64,000 nucleotides of DNA, taken from contig CAJNDS010002134.1 of the NCBI GenBank assembly GCA_905221605.1, positions 584,068 through 648,067 on the forward strand, written 5' to 3'. The position numbers and the translations under genes are program-made. Shown here piece after piece: positions 1 to 9,642 of this stretch. Source of the stretch: Symbiodinium natans (taxonomy: Eukaryota; Sar; Dinophyceae; Suessiales; Symbiodiniaceae). Every line of letters starts with the position of its first letter. Position 1 is the stretch's first letter. The notes beneath the pieces are model-generated. The model saw only the letters and a list, made by a program, of their open reading frames with translations, had not been told where the DNA came from and ran no database searches.

Positions 1-479
1 ATGATATGTGGTCCACATGAACCCCAGACGCCATGGCGAACGCAGGTGGTCAAACTCCTTGACCCCAACGGCTGACCATGGGACAAAGCTGATCAACAAC
101 TTCGGCGGCTTTGCTGGCTCCTAAACCCTAAACCCTAAACCCCTGCTCCATCTTGCACAGGGAATCTGGACCCAAGAGTAGCCCAGGAATGTAAAAAGGG
201 TTTTTTTTTTCGTTGAAAGGGGATTATGGGGGAACCTGGACCCTAAAGAAAGAGGGAATTAGGGCCTACTCTGGGTCCTAGGAGTGGTATGCTCGATGCA
301 AGAGTCGCCTGTGCGACCTGCCATCTGCAGATCTTGCAGCATGGCCACACAAGACGATTTCTCTAGAGACTTGGAGGCTGCGCGGCCATAACTTGTCAGT
401 AGAAACAGGTTAACGCTGCATCCACTTCGTTTCGGAGGGCTTTGGGCGAAACCGGGCAGGCAACATCGTATGTAAACAA

Positions 480-565
480 CCCTAAACCCTAAACCCTAAA
501 CCCTAGAAACCCTAAACCCTAAACCCGAACCCTAAACCCTAGAAACCCTAAACCCTAGAAACCCT
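480..565. repeat. interstitial telomeric array (CCCTAAA)
   Basis: About twelve CCCTAAA units interrupted several times by CCCTAGAAA variants. The array directly abuts an exon-like island at 568-668. Confidence 0.95.
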
Positions 566-567
566 GG

Positions 568-668
568 ACAAGAAGAAGAGCTTCTGCTGTTGGGCGCATG
601 CGGGGCCTGCCAGGATGACTGGATGGAACGCCAGCTTGGCCGAGCTTTGCCTGCCGAAGACCTCGGTT
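568..668. other. exon-like island between two telomeric arrays
   Basis: GC-rich island open on both strands. On the minus strand an acceptor-like end (tcttcggcag) and a donor formed where the island meets the array (CAG|GTTTCTAGGG) bracket an open frame of about 29 codons. On the plus strand a different open frame with a natural composition (Glu/Leu rich, then a CGAC stretch) also exists but lacks an obvious acceptor. I regard it as a likely exon with unresolved strand. Confidence 0.35.
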
Positions 669-669
669 C

Positions 670-930
670 AAGTCTCTTACTGTTGGTTGTTTAGGGTTTA
701 GGGTTTAGGGTTTAGGGTTTAGGGTTTAGGGTTTAGGGTTTAGGGCTTAGATTTGGGCTTGGGGCTTAGGGTTTAGGGTTTAGAAGGGAATGAGGTACCC
801 CAATAGAATTCCTTGAAGGGTAGAAAACAGGGGTCTTGGCTAAGTCTCTTACTGTTGGTTAGTAGGGAACGAGGTACCCTGTATAATCCCTTGAAAGGTA
901 TATATAGGGGTCTCGGCTCAAGATTGGGAG
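670..930. mobile_element. nested copies of a GAGGTACCC palindromic MITE with a telomeric array
   Basis: A 19-bp segment at 671-689 recurs at 843-861. Between the copies lie a TTTAGGG array (690-783) and one copy of an element starting TAGGGAATGAGGTACCC; a second copy follows from about 863. A related fuller copy sits at 4083-4166. Confidence 0.6.
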
Positions 931-1021
931 TTGATGGGGATTTGGGCCCAAGTTGCTGAACATTCTGTAGTCCTGTAGCAACTTCCAGCAACTGGGCTTT
1001 AGGGTAGCTCCGAGCGGCTCA

Positions 1022-1136
1022 GGATTCGAGATGACCCGAGATCCCAGCGAGGAAGCTTGCTGCAAAGATGTGATCAGACCGTCCAGCTGCTGATACTGCT
1101 CCTTCTCATGACGCGGTTGACGCCTACAGTCCATGC
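1022..1136 (-). CDS. candidate exon, Gln/Glu-rich
   Basis: On the minus strand an acceptor-like CTGTAG is followed by an open frame reading RQPRHEKEQYQQLDG up to a possible donor GACG|GTCTGA, and the frame stays open further. Composition suggests a coiled coil. No family recognised; strand and borders are by eye only. Confidence 0.3.
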
Positions 1137-1140
1137 CTCC

Positions 1141-1252
1141 GTGGGAATTCCTAATTGGGGGTTTACGATGGTTGGGTCCTTATTATCAGGGGGATCCTAC
1201 TATTTGGGGGGTTATGTTAGGGGCCCCTTGTTATCATAAACCCCCCAGATAG
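1141..1252. mobile_element. MITE, family with GGGTCCTTA / GGGGGTTTA ends
   Basis: Imperfect palindrome with terminal CCTAATTGGGGGTTTA matched by an inverted TAAACCCCCCAGATAGG and an internal GGATCCTACTATTTGGGG. The same internal core (ATCCTACTATTTGGG) recurs at 24576-24694 and, more loosely, at 24186-24310 and 56176-56345. Confidence 0.6.
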
Positions 1253-1310
1253 GATGCCTCTGAAGCCCAATCAGTGAAAACAATATGAGAAAGGCTCCCA
1301 GAGAGAGACC

Positions 1311-1345
1311 TACCTGGCTGAAGGCAAACTGTCGATCTCGGGTCT
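1311..1345 (-). CDS. candidate exon with strong donor
   Basis: On the minus strand, acceptor-like GCTCCAG is followed by about 35 bases reading roughly FRPEIDSLPSA and a near-consensus donor GCCAG|GTAGGT. Too short for a family call. The donor is one of the strongest in the first 2 kb, and supports a minus-strand gene here. Confidence 0.35.
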
Positions 1346-1596
1346 GAACTGGAGCATGGGTGTAGGGTTTAGGTTTTTGTTTCAGGGCTTAGGTTTTCCC
1401 CCCGGAGTTCTAACCAGAAACGACAGGGAGATGCTCTCCAGAACAGATCCGGATAGTCTTCTGATCCTCTGGCTTCGGCTGCTGCTCTTGGCAGGAGGGC
1501 TCTGTGCACAGGGAGCATGTGAGCGGCTGACAAAAACCGCACGTTTGTGGACCGTTGCGCAACAAGCTCTTGTAGGGCCCTATTGTTTTCGAGGAT

Positions 1597-2058
1597 AGTT
1601 AGAGTGATCCTCGCTTATTTACCCGTATGGCACCGCACATAGAGCCACCCCCCACATCCTAGGGCGGGCGGGTGGTAGCATTTGCTGCTGCTATGAGGTG
1701 GACTTAGTTCTGAAAGGGCTGGTGAAGAAGGCGGCAAAATCTGCCGAGTTTTTGAGGGGATTGCCGTGCTCGTTGAAAACTGGGTTGCAGAAGATTTGGG
1801 ACGCTTGGGGGCAAGTGGCTGGCTGGTCCTGGTTGACAATGCGAAAATGAAGTCTGAAAAGTTTGAAAAAGTGGTGGGATCTTGGTGGTATGCTCTTTTA
1901 AGAACATACTTGGTGATTCGGGGGTGCGGGGGATGAGGTGGTATGCTGTTGGAGAAGGTATAGTTGGCAAAAGTGCGTGGAAAGTGGAGTTTTGGCGTGG
2001 GGGTGGGGGGTCTATACGCGGTGCCAAGCCCTTAAATGGGCGAGGATCACTCTGACTA
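1597..2058. mobile_element. non-autonomous DNA transposon with about 60-bp terminal inverted repeats
   Basis: The ends are inverted copies of one another: AGAGTGATCCTCGC near 1602 is matched by GCGAGGATCACTCT near 2054, and the match continues inward through GGCACCGC and a C/G-rich stretch for about 60 bp with a few differences. The inside (about 1680-1990) has no telomeric repeat and no transposase-like ORF; a minus-strand ORF of 107 codons inside is Pro-rich and probably incidental. The TIRs argue for a cut-and-paste element, family unknown. Confidence 0.7.
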
Positions 2059-2451
2059 GGATGAGCTCCCCGACAAATGCAGCATTTCTTCGAGTATGGG
2101 TATCGATTTTTTAATGGTGGGCCCTTATCGCTTCTCGAAGAAAAGTATTGAAGACCAGAAGGCTTGCAACATCAAGACAAGATTGGATCTACCGTTAGTT
2201 CTGTCCGATGCTCATAGCTCCTCCATCGCGCCCGCTGTGGACAGCAACATTGCCATGTCCTCCACACGAGAGCCGCAAACTCTCAAAGTCTAAGATCGAA
2301 ACCCCGTCCATTTTGGCTAACGCGAGCAGCACCACCAAAGCCTCTGCGCGTAAGGCTCGCGTAAGGCTCGGAAATCAAGGCCTGGAAGAAGGAAATCACA
2401 CATGGCTAAGGCCAAAACCCTACAAGGCACCACAAGCCATGGTAAACCATC

Positions 2452-2515
2452 TTAAGCCCCTAAACCCTAAACCCTAAACCCTAAACCCTAAACCCTAAAC
2501 CCTAAACCCTAAACC
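2452..2515. repeat. interstitial telomeric array (CCCTAAA)
   Basis: About nine near-perfect CCCTAAA units, followed within 50 bp by a degenerate copy of the TTGGGATG MITE. Confidence 0.95.
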
Positions 2516-2561
2516 ATACGCCATTGTAGACCCTGTTGTAAACCATTGCAAGCCCAAGACC

Positions 2562-2662
2562 TTGGGATGCTGCCCCTTTTTCTGACAGTCCTTTATGGGG
2601 ATTCTAGTACCCCCTATGTCGTCCCTATGGACTGCTCGTGTAAGGGGGGAGATCCCAACCTA
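2562..2662. mobile_element. TTGGGATG-family MITE, diverged copy
   Basis: Palindromic element of about 100 bp starting TTGGGATGCTGCCCC and ending GGGGGGAGATCCCAA, with the family's central ACAGTCC ... GGACTG arms. No clear target duplication. Confidence 0.7.
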
Positions 2663-2800
2663 AACCCTAAATACCCCCAAACCCTGAGCCCTAAAACCCT
2701 AGACCCGCAAACCCTTTTTTACCTCTAAACCCTAAACCCAAAACCCAAAAACCCTAAAAACCCTAAACACCCTAACACCCCAAAACCCTAAACCCTAGCC
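2663..2800. repeat. degenerate telomeric repeats
   Basis: CCCTAAA-like units mixed with CCCAAAA, CCCTAAAA and CCCTAGA variants; no gene seen in this stretch. Confidence 0.85.
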
Positions 2801-3399
2801 CTAGACCGTTCGAGGACTGGAGGCGGGTTTTCTTATAAAGTCCTTTGCAGGTGGAAGCCGCTGGAGTTCCTCGCTTGCCTGTAGCTGGCAAAGATGGTGT
2901 AGGGTTTAAGGTTTAGGGTTTAGGTTTAGGGTTTAGGGTTTAGGGTTCAGAGTTCCGGGTTCCGGGGCCTTTCGGGTTTTGCTTGCCTTGGTACACTTCT
3001 CGATTTGTGCGTGTCATCCTTTCGGTTTTTTTTGGGCCACCTTAGGCTTTTGTGCGGAGGGTCCGCGCGCAACAAAGTCGTAGCAGAAAATGCCCGAGCC
3101 TGATTACTAAGCACTGCACATGCCACGTGAATACTGTAACTCCTCTGAGACGATAAAAAGCTGTCCGCACACACAAAACAGGACTCCCAGCCCATACATA
3201 ACACGTGACATGGGTACTTCCCAAGATAGGGGTACCCCTTTTTGAACCCGAAATAGAATAGAATCCCCCTAAAGGGACCTCCCAAAAAACGTACCCCTCC
3301 ATTTTCGGAAAGCCCATATGGCGTAGAATGAGCTCATGGATTCACTCTGGGATCGTGCGTCTCCCCTCCTTTATCCTCTGTTCCCCTTGTTCTTTGCAG

Positions 3400-3520
3400 C
3401 TCTTTCGACCGACCCAAATGCTGTAAGTACGGCAAGGCAGGTTTCTGCAAATCGCAGCACGTCCTGGTGTCCGGCAAGCCGGAAAAACTCAAAATGGAAA
3501 GTGGCTGCCTGTCGAGATGA
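3400..3520 (+). CDS. candidate 3'-terminal exon, Cys/Lys-rich
   Basis: A textbook acceptor (pyrimidine tract ending TTCTTTGCAG) precedes an open frame running to a TGA at 3518-3520. In frame after one or two leading bases it contains PKCCKYGKAGFCKSQH, a Cys-Cys...Cys...His spacing reminiscent of small zinc-binding fingers, then a Lys-rich tail. About 39 residues are visible. It would be the last exon of a plus-strand gene; upstream exons are not assigned. The Cys pattern could be coincidental. Confidence 0.45.
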
Positions 3521-4082
3521 TGTCACACAACTACACCCCTTCGCCCCCTCCTAGCGCTTCTTCAGTGTTCAATCCAGACATCATATGCCTATGCAGTGTT
3601 GCTCCAAAACTTGATGGTTTAGGGTTTAGGGTTTAGTTTGGGCATTGGCTTGGCTTTGCTTAGCGAAGGGTCTGGGGAGGTGTAGCCCTTTCAATTTGGC
3701 CCCCTTTGTGGTAGAGTAGTCGTACTATGAACTGTCGTCCAGATACGACATCAGCACGTGTGTGTTGTTCAAGGCACTTCTTTCACATCTGCCAATTATC
3801 AACTGATCCGAAGAAGAAACAGCAAGCTCTAAAAAAAAAACACTTTCCCATAGCCAACCCTGTAACCCTTATCATACCGGGGGTGAGGTCCCTGGCTAGA
3901 CAGATGGCAGAAACCTAACTTAAGCCTGACAGAGTTTGCCAACTGGCAGAATCCCCAAACCCTTAGAGTCCTAGACCCTTTCGCAGCTCCCTGATCCTTT
4001 ACATCCAGGCCCACGGCCAGTGCGGAGCTCAACGTGGGGATCTTCCTCAGTGACTTAATAGGCTGGCTGGTAACTTAAGGCT

Positions 4083-4166
4083 CTTCGTAGGGAATGAGGT
4101 ACCCTATCTACAGAACCCCTTAACGGCTATATATACGGCCCTAACTCCCTCATTCCCTACTAAGAA
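4083..4166. mobile_element. palindromic MITE, GAGGTACCC family
   Basis: Starts TAGGGAATGAGGTACCC and ends CTCATTCCCTACTAAG in inverted orientation, with a TATATATA centre. Related copies are nested at 670-930. Confidence 0.7.
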
Positions 4167-4611
4167 CCAGCTGGAAGGCTTGGGCTCAAGGTGCATCTGT
4201 TTGGCCAACAGATGCATCAGAAGCCCACAAACCAAAGGGGGGAGAGAGGGGGCTCCAGCAGCCCTGAAGGCCATGACTGGGCTCCGCGCAGCTTCTCCAA
4301 GGTGTGTGTGCCCGCCCACTCTTCCACCTGGTCGGCCTAGGGAGTTTGGGGCAACACAAACCTATAATGTCAAAGATCTGGGGCCGACTGAGACATGCAA
4401 GCTGAACAGCCTGACTAGTGCCTCAAAATTCTTCCCTACCGCCTCTCCCTTAAAGAATGGTGTTTTCCCTGTTAACTTGGGCTAGTTTGGGAGTTTCGAC
4501 TCTCGGGCACAAGCAAGCCCTTGCAAGCTCTGAGAACCCGGCCGAGACCGTGAGCCGCGGTGACCCAGCAGAACCCCCTGTTGCAGGCTTTTGTTGGGGG
4601 AAGATGCTCTT

Positions 4612-4655
4612 TAGGGTTTAGGGTTTAGGGTTTAGGGTTTAGGGTTTAGGGTTTA
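4612..4655. repeat. interstitial telomeric array (TTTAGGG)
   Basis: About six perfect TTTAGGG units. The island upstream (4500-4610) is open in several frames and may hold an exon, strand undecided. Confidence 0.95.
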
Positions 4656-4884
4656 CCCTGGACTTCAGAAGACAACAAAAAGTCACGCGCTTGTCAAAAC
4701 ATAGTCTTTGTGAAACAATTGAATCTTCGTTTGCGCAAAAACTATGTCTTTCTACGCCTTTTTACTGTCTTTCTATGCTTTTTTCCTGTCTTTCTATGCC
4801 TTTTTACTGTCTTGGCGGTTGTTCTAAAAAACGTTTTTCATGCAAAACACAAGGACAATTATTTTTCACGTCGTTGAAGCCCAG

Positions 4885-4945
4885 GGTTTAGGGTTTAGGG
4901 TTTAGGGTTTAGGGTTTAGGGTTTAGGGTTTAGGGTTTAGGGTTG
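4885..4945. repeat. interstitial telomeric array (TTTAGGG)
   Basis: About eight perfect TTTAGGG units preceded by a T-rich stretch with four CTTTCTATGCYTTTTT-like short tandem repeats (4750-4812). Confidence 0.95.
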
Positions 4946-5439
4946 TCAGGGGCATGGGGGGCTGGGGATGGCAGCCTACTTCCTGTTGAAGCTTTGGACT
5001 TTTGAAACACCTGACGACTGTAGGAGCTAGATGAGCCCAGTTCCGACTCTCCAGAAGGATCGTGTGCACAGAAGATCGGGAAGGCCCCAAACTGCACCCC
5101 ACCACTACCAACGTCCTCAGCAGGTTCTGTGCAGTTTAAGGGCTTAGGGAACTCCATGTGTTCAAAACATACTGAAGTCTCAAGCCTTTGGCTTCAACTG
5201 ACCCATGTAAGGTTTGGGAACTGCTGTGGCGGCCATCTTACGTTCAAAAAAGCAACCCTAAATTCCTACACCCGAGCAAGAATGAGCTCCATGTGAGCAC
5301 TCTGCGTTTCGGCCCACCTTTTTAGACTCTCTTAACACCATCTAACCGGACATAAGGCACAAGAATACTCAGACCCCTTCGGGCACACTCAGGGAGCACC
5401 CCTTAGGGAGCACCAGGGTTCAGGGTTTAGGGTTTGCAG

Positions 5440-5545
5440 GAAAGCCGCGAACCGAAGCGCAAACCGGAACCGAACCGCCAGGAACCGCACGCGCAAAGGA
5501 ACCGTGTGAACTGTGAACCGCCGAAACCGCGACAAACCGCCATGG
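5440..5545. repeat. AACCG-rich short tandem region
   Basis: At least ten AACCG/GAACCG motifs in about 100 bp, all in the same orientation, just after a short TTTAGGG run. No coding signal. Confidence 0.7.
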
Positions 5546-5795
5546 AACCGAACCTCAAGCTAAGGCCAAAGCCCTTAACCCCTCCAGCCAAACCAGTCCC
5601 CACCCCCTCCTAGCTCCTGGGCCCCCAGCCGCCCCCCCCTCTATCCAGCTCCCTAAACCGTTTAGGGTTTAGGGCACCCTTAGCGCAGCCCCCCCTAAAA
5701 ACCCATTGGGCTGCGGGGAGTTGGGGCGCACCTTCCCCATCTTCATACAGCCACCAAAAGAGCGCCCCTCAGTCGGCTCACGTGTTGTTGGGGGC

Positions 5796-6000
5796 GGATG
5801 GGGGGGGGGGGGGGGGGGGAGGGGGTTAGGGTTTAGGGTTTATAGGGTTTAGGGTTTAGGGTTTAGGGTTTAGGGTTTAGGGTTTAGGGTTTAGGGTTTA
5901 GGGTTTAGGGTTTAGGGTTTAGGGTTTAGGGTTTAGGGTTTAGGGTTTAGGGCGGTTTAGGGCAGTTTAGGGTTTAGGGTTTAGGGTTTAGGGTTTAGGG
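5796..6000. repeat. G-tract followed by a long TTTAGGG array
   Basis: A run of more than 20 G residues leads into about 24 TTTAGGG units with minor variants near 5840 and 5951-5970. It is among the longest arrays in the window. Confidence 0.95.
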
Positions 6001-6216
6001 TCCAGGGGGCTCGCGGTATTGGCTTTGGCTAAGAAGCACAGACTCCGCCTCTTGAATCGTTGAATCCTGTGTCAGGAAACCACAACTTCAGGTCACACGC
6101 TAGAAGCCCTTAAAAAAGAAAAACCTTTCAAACCACGTGCCCTCAACTCATGCTGTACAGGCTTCCGGGTTTTCGCAGCATCTCAGGACGCTGGGGCGGG
6201 GTCTTTCCAAAGCCAC

Positions 6217-6261
6217 GTCCTGCTCCAGCTCCAGGACCCTCCGCATCCAAAGAGTTTCACC
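6217..6261 (-). CDS. candidate exon, coiled-coil-like
   Basis: On the minus strand CTCCGCCCAG ends an acceptor; 15 codons follow (GETLWMRRVLELEQD) to a donor GAC|GTGGCT. The frame stays open further as VALERP. A competing plus-strand frame across 6161-6308 has an acceptor TGCTGTACAG and donor G|GTAGGT, so strand is unsettled; the minus reading has the more protein-like composition. Confidence 0.35.
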
Positions 6262-6706
6262 CTGGGCGGAGTGTCTATGGGCTTCTTAGGGAAGGGGGTT
6301 CCTGGGGGGTAGGTACCTGTAGGGAACCCTACAAAGTGTGTGAGAATAGGATCCGGTGTCTCTTCTGATGTTTGTGCTCATGTTTTGTTCTTTGGTTCGT
6401 CTTCGGCGTGAGAAACGAGCAAATATTGAACTCAAGGCCATTCTTCTATGTTTGGCTTTGTCTTGTTGTTCTAGGGTTTAGGAGTTATATGGGCTAGTTA
6501 GGGTTTAGGCGTTAGGTGTTTAGGGCCAGGGCAGACCTACGTACCCCGAGCCTGTCCTGCTAGCCAGCCTTTCCACAGTGGATGTCCTGCTTCAAGAACT
6601 GTTCAGGACCGCTCAACTTAACCCAAACAAAGCCCCTCAAATACGGGGCTCCCCTGAACCCCAAAACCCTGACCCGGCACTGGTCCGTGGCCCAGGCGAC
6701 CAAAAC

Positions 6707-6734
6707 CCTCTTAACCTCGTTCTCCAGCTTGTTG
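6707..6734 (-). CDS. candidate micro-exon
   Basis: Minus strand: acceptor CGCCCAG, then about 28 bases reading LCNKLENE or ALQQAGER depending on phase, then donor GAG|GTTAAG. It fits between other minus-strand candidates but is too short to stand alone. Confidence 0.25.
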
Positions 6735-7062
6735 CAAAGCCTGGGCGGGCGCTAGGGGTCCGAGAATCCGAAGAGGTTACCCAACTAAGTTGAAGGTTGA
6801 AGTAGGTTGAGGGAGAGTTTCGACACCTTCGCACTCTGCAAGAATAGCCTGAAGGTTGCAAAGTATCTTGCCTGAATTTGTAGGATTCGGGGTTTTCGTG
6901 GTGTCACCTAAACTGTCCTTCTAAAAACCTCAAGCCGTTCTCAAAGTATCAAGCTTTCCCTTAAACGAATGGCACACATGCTAGTTTTCACAAAAGCAAT
7001 GGTCTAGAAACCTCTGCCAAACTGCACCTAGCCAGGTGTTCACGCTCGCAGACTTCATTCAC

Positions 7063-7106
7063 CATAGAGAAACTTCCGCGCAGATGCGCTCCGCATTGCA
7101 ATGTTT
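7063..7106 (-). CDS. candidate exon with clean splice sites
   Basis: Minus strand: acceptor GGCTATTTGCAG, 44 bases reading KHCNAERICAEVSL, then donor TATG|GTGAAT. No family recognised. Confidence 0.35.
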
Positions 7107-7500
7107 CTGCAAATAGCCAGGGGGCACATGACATCTCCCAGAGAAGCCATCCCAACCGTCTGTCCCTACAGTACTGCGCAGACAATGCCTCGTTCATGGT
7201 CGGGATGGCATTAATGATGCGAAATGTCTATTCCTTTTGATTGAGTTTAAGTACCTTCATGGTTGGGGTAGTATGAACATTTTAACCTTCTATACCTTCT
7301 TGAGTTGAGGCACCCTTAAAAATGTAACCCTAAACCCTAAACCCTAAACCCCAATGTTACCGCACTAGGACAAAGATGACCGGACCAGCTGAAACGATGC
7401 GAGGGGCGGCCAAGCACGCGTTGCGGAGCTCTCCCTGCAGCAGGGTCTAGGGTTTTGGGTTTAGGGTTTAGCGTCTAGGGTCAGTCGGCAAAGACATGTA

Positions 7501-7592
7501 TCATCAGAACAAGGTGTTAATTGGGGTAATTATGGTACATTGATAAAAGGGACCGTAAGGGAAAGCCATTAGAAATTATTCCGACCCCTTTT
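7501..7592. mobile_element. MITE, GGGACCATAAGGGAA / TTCCGACCCC family
   Basis: Shares the block GGGACCGTAAGGGAA followed by CATTAG(A)AATTATTCCGACCCC with elements at 39766-39872 and 47868-47986; a partial copy lies at 22546-22612. Confidence 0.6.
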
Positions 7593-7707
7593 TTACCATG
7601 TAACCCCTTTTTGCCGGCTGTGAGGGGATATGCAGAAAAAAAACATCGTGCACGACTTGATCTGCTCTACTGGCCGACACCTCACACACTAGCATGTAAC
7701 CCTAAAC

Positions 7708-7809
7708 TTGGGATGTTCCCCCTTATACAAATAGTCCTTGATAGGGATGATAGTACCCCCCTATTATATTCCTATGTAAGGACTGTTAGTATAAGGGGGA
7801 ACATCCCAA
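7708..7809. mobile_element. TTGGGATG-family MITE inserted in a telomeric array
   Basis: Near-perfect palindrome from TTGGGATGTTCCCCC to GGGGGAACATCCCAA. Flanked on both sides by the same 8 bases, CCCTAAAC, which is the telomeric repeat itself, so it reads as insertion into an existing array with an 8-bp target duplication. Confidence 0.8.
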
Positions 7810-8107
7810 CCCTAAACCCTAAACCAGGGTGGGATCATCAGTGACTTGTAGCCTTGTAGCGGCCTATGTACTTTCAACTGCAAGCATGCGACGCTTGTTT
7901 TCAACTGTGGTCCGGGTGGTAAGTACTTCAGATAGTAGGATTCCTTAAACAAAGAACCCGAAAAAAAAGAGGAGCTTCAAAGGCATCCGAATTCAGGACA
8001 AAGCCCCATGTGAACAGGGCTCAGATCTGGGCCGGACTTAACTTTCAAAAGGTTCGGGCTGTGGGGCTCCTAAACCCTAAACCCTAAACCCCAAACCCTC
8101 TGAGCAC

Positions 8108-8184
8108 CCCACTTTGGGTCGAAGTTCCCAGTGCTGGCAGCGCCAGCCTCTTCTTGTTTTCAAGGCGGTGTGGAGTTTGCGGCT
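8108..8184 (-). CDS. minus-strand gene 8.1-8.4 kb, candidate exon 3
   Basis: Acceptor CCCTTTAG on the minus strand, then 77 bases in the phase expected from the upstream exon (8241-8279), reading EPQTPHRLENKKRLALPALG and on to a possible donor GGG|GTGCTC. The intervening intron is mostly telomere-like sequence. Product unknown; basic and probably disordered. Confidence 0.45.
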
Positions 8185-8240
8185 CTAAAGGGCTTTGGGG
8201 GTGTTAGGGATTTAGGGTTCAGGGGTTAGGGTTTAGGTAC

Positions 8241-8279
8241 CTGCTTCTGCAGATTCGATGATTGTTTTGAACATCTTGC
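8241..8279 (-). CDS. minus-strand gene 8.1-8.4 kb, candidate exon 2
   Basis: Acceptor CAGAATCCAG, then 39 bases reading KMFKTIIESAEA with phase continuing from the exon at 8368-8434, then donor GCAG|GTACCT. The donor runs straight into degenerate telomeric repeats, so the downstream intron begins at the array. Confidence 0.5.
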
Positions 8280-8367
8280 CTGGATTCTGGATTACTTCGT
8301 GTTCTTGGATGAGGAGTAAAGGCTGCTTCTCAAGTTTGGGCCTATGCTTGCCTGGCACTCAACTCAC

Positions 8368-8434
8368 CAGGAGCCACGATGCGGGGCACCATCTGATTTC
8401 TTCGGACCTTCTCTGCGGAGCCGAAAATGGTCTC
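8368..8434 (-). CDS. minus-strand gene 8.1-8.4 kb, candidate exon 1
   Basis: Acceptor GTTTCCAG, 67 bases reading ETIFGSAEKVRRNQMVPRI and on, then donor CCTG|GTGAGT, which is close to consensus. The three exons 8434-8108 join in phase to give a continuous stretch of about 60 residues. The intron to the next exon is 88 bp. No family recognised. This is one of the best-supported split genes in the first 11 kb. Confidence 0.5.
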
Positions 8435-8737
8435 CTGGAAACCTAATTGGTGCTTCTAAAGCACCTTAAGCCCTAAGCCGTAAAACTTAAAACCAGAAAC
8501 GAAGTAGGGCTTTTACTCGTATCCCAGAAGGACACGCAAGAGATGCACTCACCAAATACATCCACCATCAACAACAACTTAAACCCCAAACCCCACACCC
8601 TAAACCCCAAACCCCCTCAAATGCTGAACCCCACGCTGCAGTGATAACTAGCTCATGGTTGGGAGACAATAAATGATTTAGTTGTTTATTCCTTATTGGG
8701 TTGACGTACCCTTAAGAATGTAAACATGTTGCCCACT

Positions 8738-8834
8738 ATGACCCTAAACCCTAAACCCTAAACCCTAAACCCGAAACCCTAAACCCTAAACCCTAAACCC
8801 TAAACCCTAAACCCTAAACCCCAAACCCTAACCC
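8738..8834. repeat. interstitial telomeric array (CCCTAAA)
   Basis: About 13 CCCTAAA units with CCCGAAA and CCCCAAA variants. Confidence 0.95.
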
Positions 8835-8868
8835 CATGCAGTGATAAAGAACGCCAGAGACCGTGCAC

Positions 8869-8925
8869 CCGGGCGAGGCGGCGGAGGTCTGCCAACTTCG
8901 CGGAGAGGCCCCGTAGGGACGTCGC
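8869..8925 (-). CDS. candidate exon half downstream of a MITE insertion
   Basis: Minus strand, 19 codons (ATSLRGLSAKLADLRRLAR) ending at donor CGG|GTGCAC. Its 5' end lies inside a 23-bp segment that is exactly repeated at 9012-9034 on the other side of a 76-bp MITE fragment. If AAG|GCG is used as donor in one copy and acceptor in the other, this exon joins 9025-9063 in frame. Predicted helical and basic. Product unknown. Confidence 0.5.
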
Positions 8926-8935
8926 CTTGGCTCCA

Positions 8936-9011
8936 TGGTTTGGGATGTTCCCCCCTTACGCTACAGTCCTGAATGGGGATGATAGTACCCTCGATTATAA
9001 TCCCTATTTAG
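8936..9011. mobile_element. half-length TTGGGATG MITE bracketed by a 23-bp exact duplication
   Basis: Contains the left arm TTTGGGATGTTCCCCC and part of the right arm (ATTATAATCCCTATTTAG) but no right terminus. Exact 23-bp direct copies occur at 8913-8935 and 9012-9034. The insert plus one copy, spliced at AG|GC, would be a 99-bp intron (8926-9024). Confidence 0.75.
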
Positions 9012-9024
9012 GTAGGGACGTCGC

Positions 9025-9063
9025 CTTGGCTCCACGTCCCCATACTGCCTCTTGAGCGGGGTT
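9025..9063 (-). CDS. candidate exon half upstream of a MITE insertion
   Basis: Minus strand, 13 codons (NPAQEAVWGRGAK) ending at AAG|GC. The frame continues into 8925-8869 once the MITE and one copy of the duplication are removed. The 5' border is uncertain. Confidence 0.4.
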
Positions 9064-9351
9064 TTAGGGTTTAGTTTTTCCTATTTTGTAAAGTTGGTTT
9101 TTGTTCGGTCTTTTTTTGCCCCCCGTCTAGCTGAACTGTCCGCAGGGATTTGGCTTGATCAGGAGGTTTTTCGTGTTTAGGGTCTATAAGGCTCCATGGC
9201 ATGCAGCCTTAAACCGAAGATGCTCGAAATGGCACGGGGCTCAGGGAAACCAATTTTCACCTTCGCTTTCAAGTGTTTGTTGGAGGGCTGCCAGGGATAC
9301 TTCGAGGAGTTAAAGGTTTCTTGACTGCTGAACAGGCTTAGGCCTTCAGGC

Positions 9352-9451
9352 TTGGGATGTTCCCCCTTACACTACAGTCCTTTATGGGGATTATAGTACC
9401 CCCTATTATAATCCTTACTAAGGACTGTTAGTTTTAGGGGGAACATCCCAA
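9352..9451. mobile_element. TTGGGATG-family MITE with 8-bp target duplication
   Basis: Complete palindrome TTGGGATGTTCCCCC to GGGGGAACATCCCAA. Flanks are CTTCAGGC on the left and CTTCAGGT on the right (7 of 8 identical). The duplicated AG|G would give a GC donor at one side and a CAG acceptor at the other. Confidence 0.8.
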
Positions 9452-9511
9452 CTTCAGGTTCGAGCTATCAACTTGAAGGGCATGCTCGGTTGCTTGCTGC
9501 CCTTTCTCTAC

Positions 9512-9642
9512 TTGGAGGTTCAGGGTACGCATTACCGCCCATGAAAACTGTACATAGACGTCCCCTAAGTCCTCTGAGTTGATTATAAGTGGACTTATGT
9601 TTGGGGTTGTGCGCCTACCCATGAACCTCCAAGTACGCCTCG
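9512..9642. mobile_element. MITE, CTTGGAGGTTCATGG family
   Basis: Inverted termini TACTTGGAGGTTCA and TGAACCTCCAAGTA about 130 bp apart. Related copies at 40547-40688 and 42648-42780. Confidence 0.75.
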
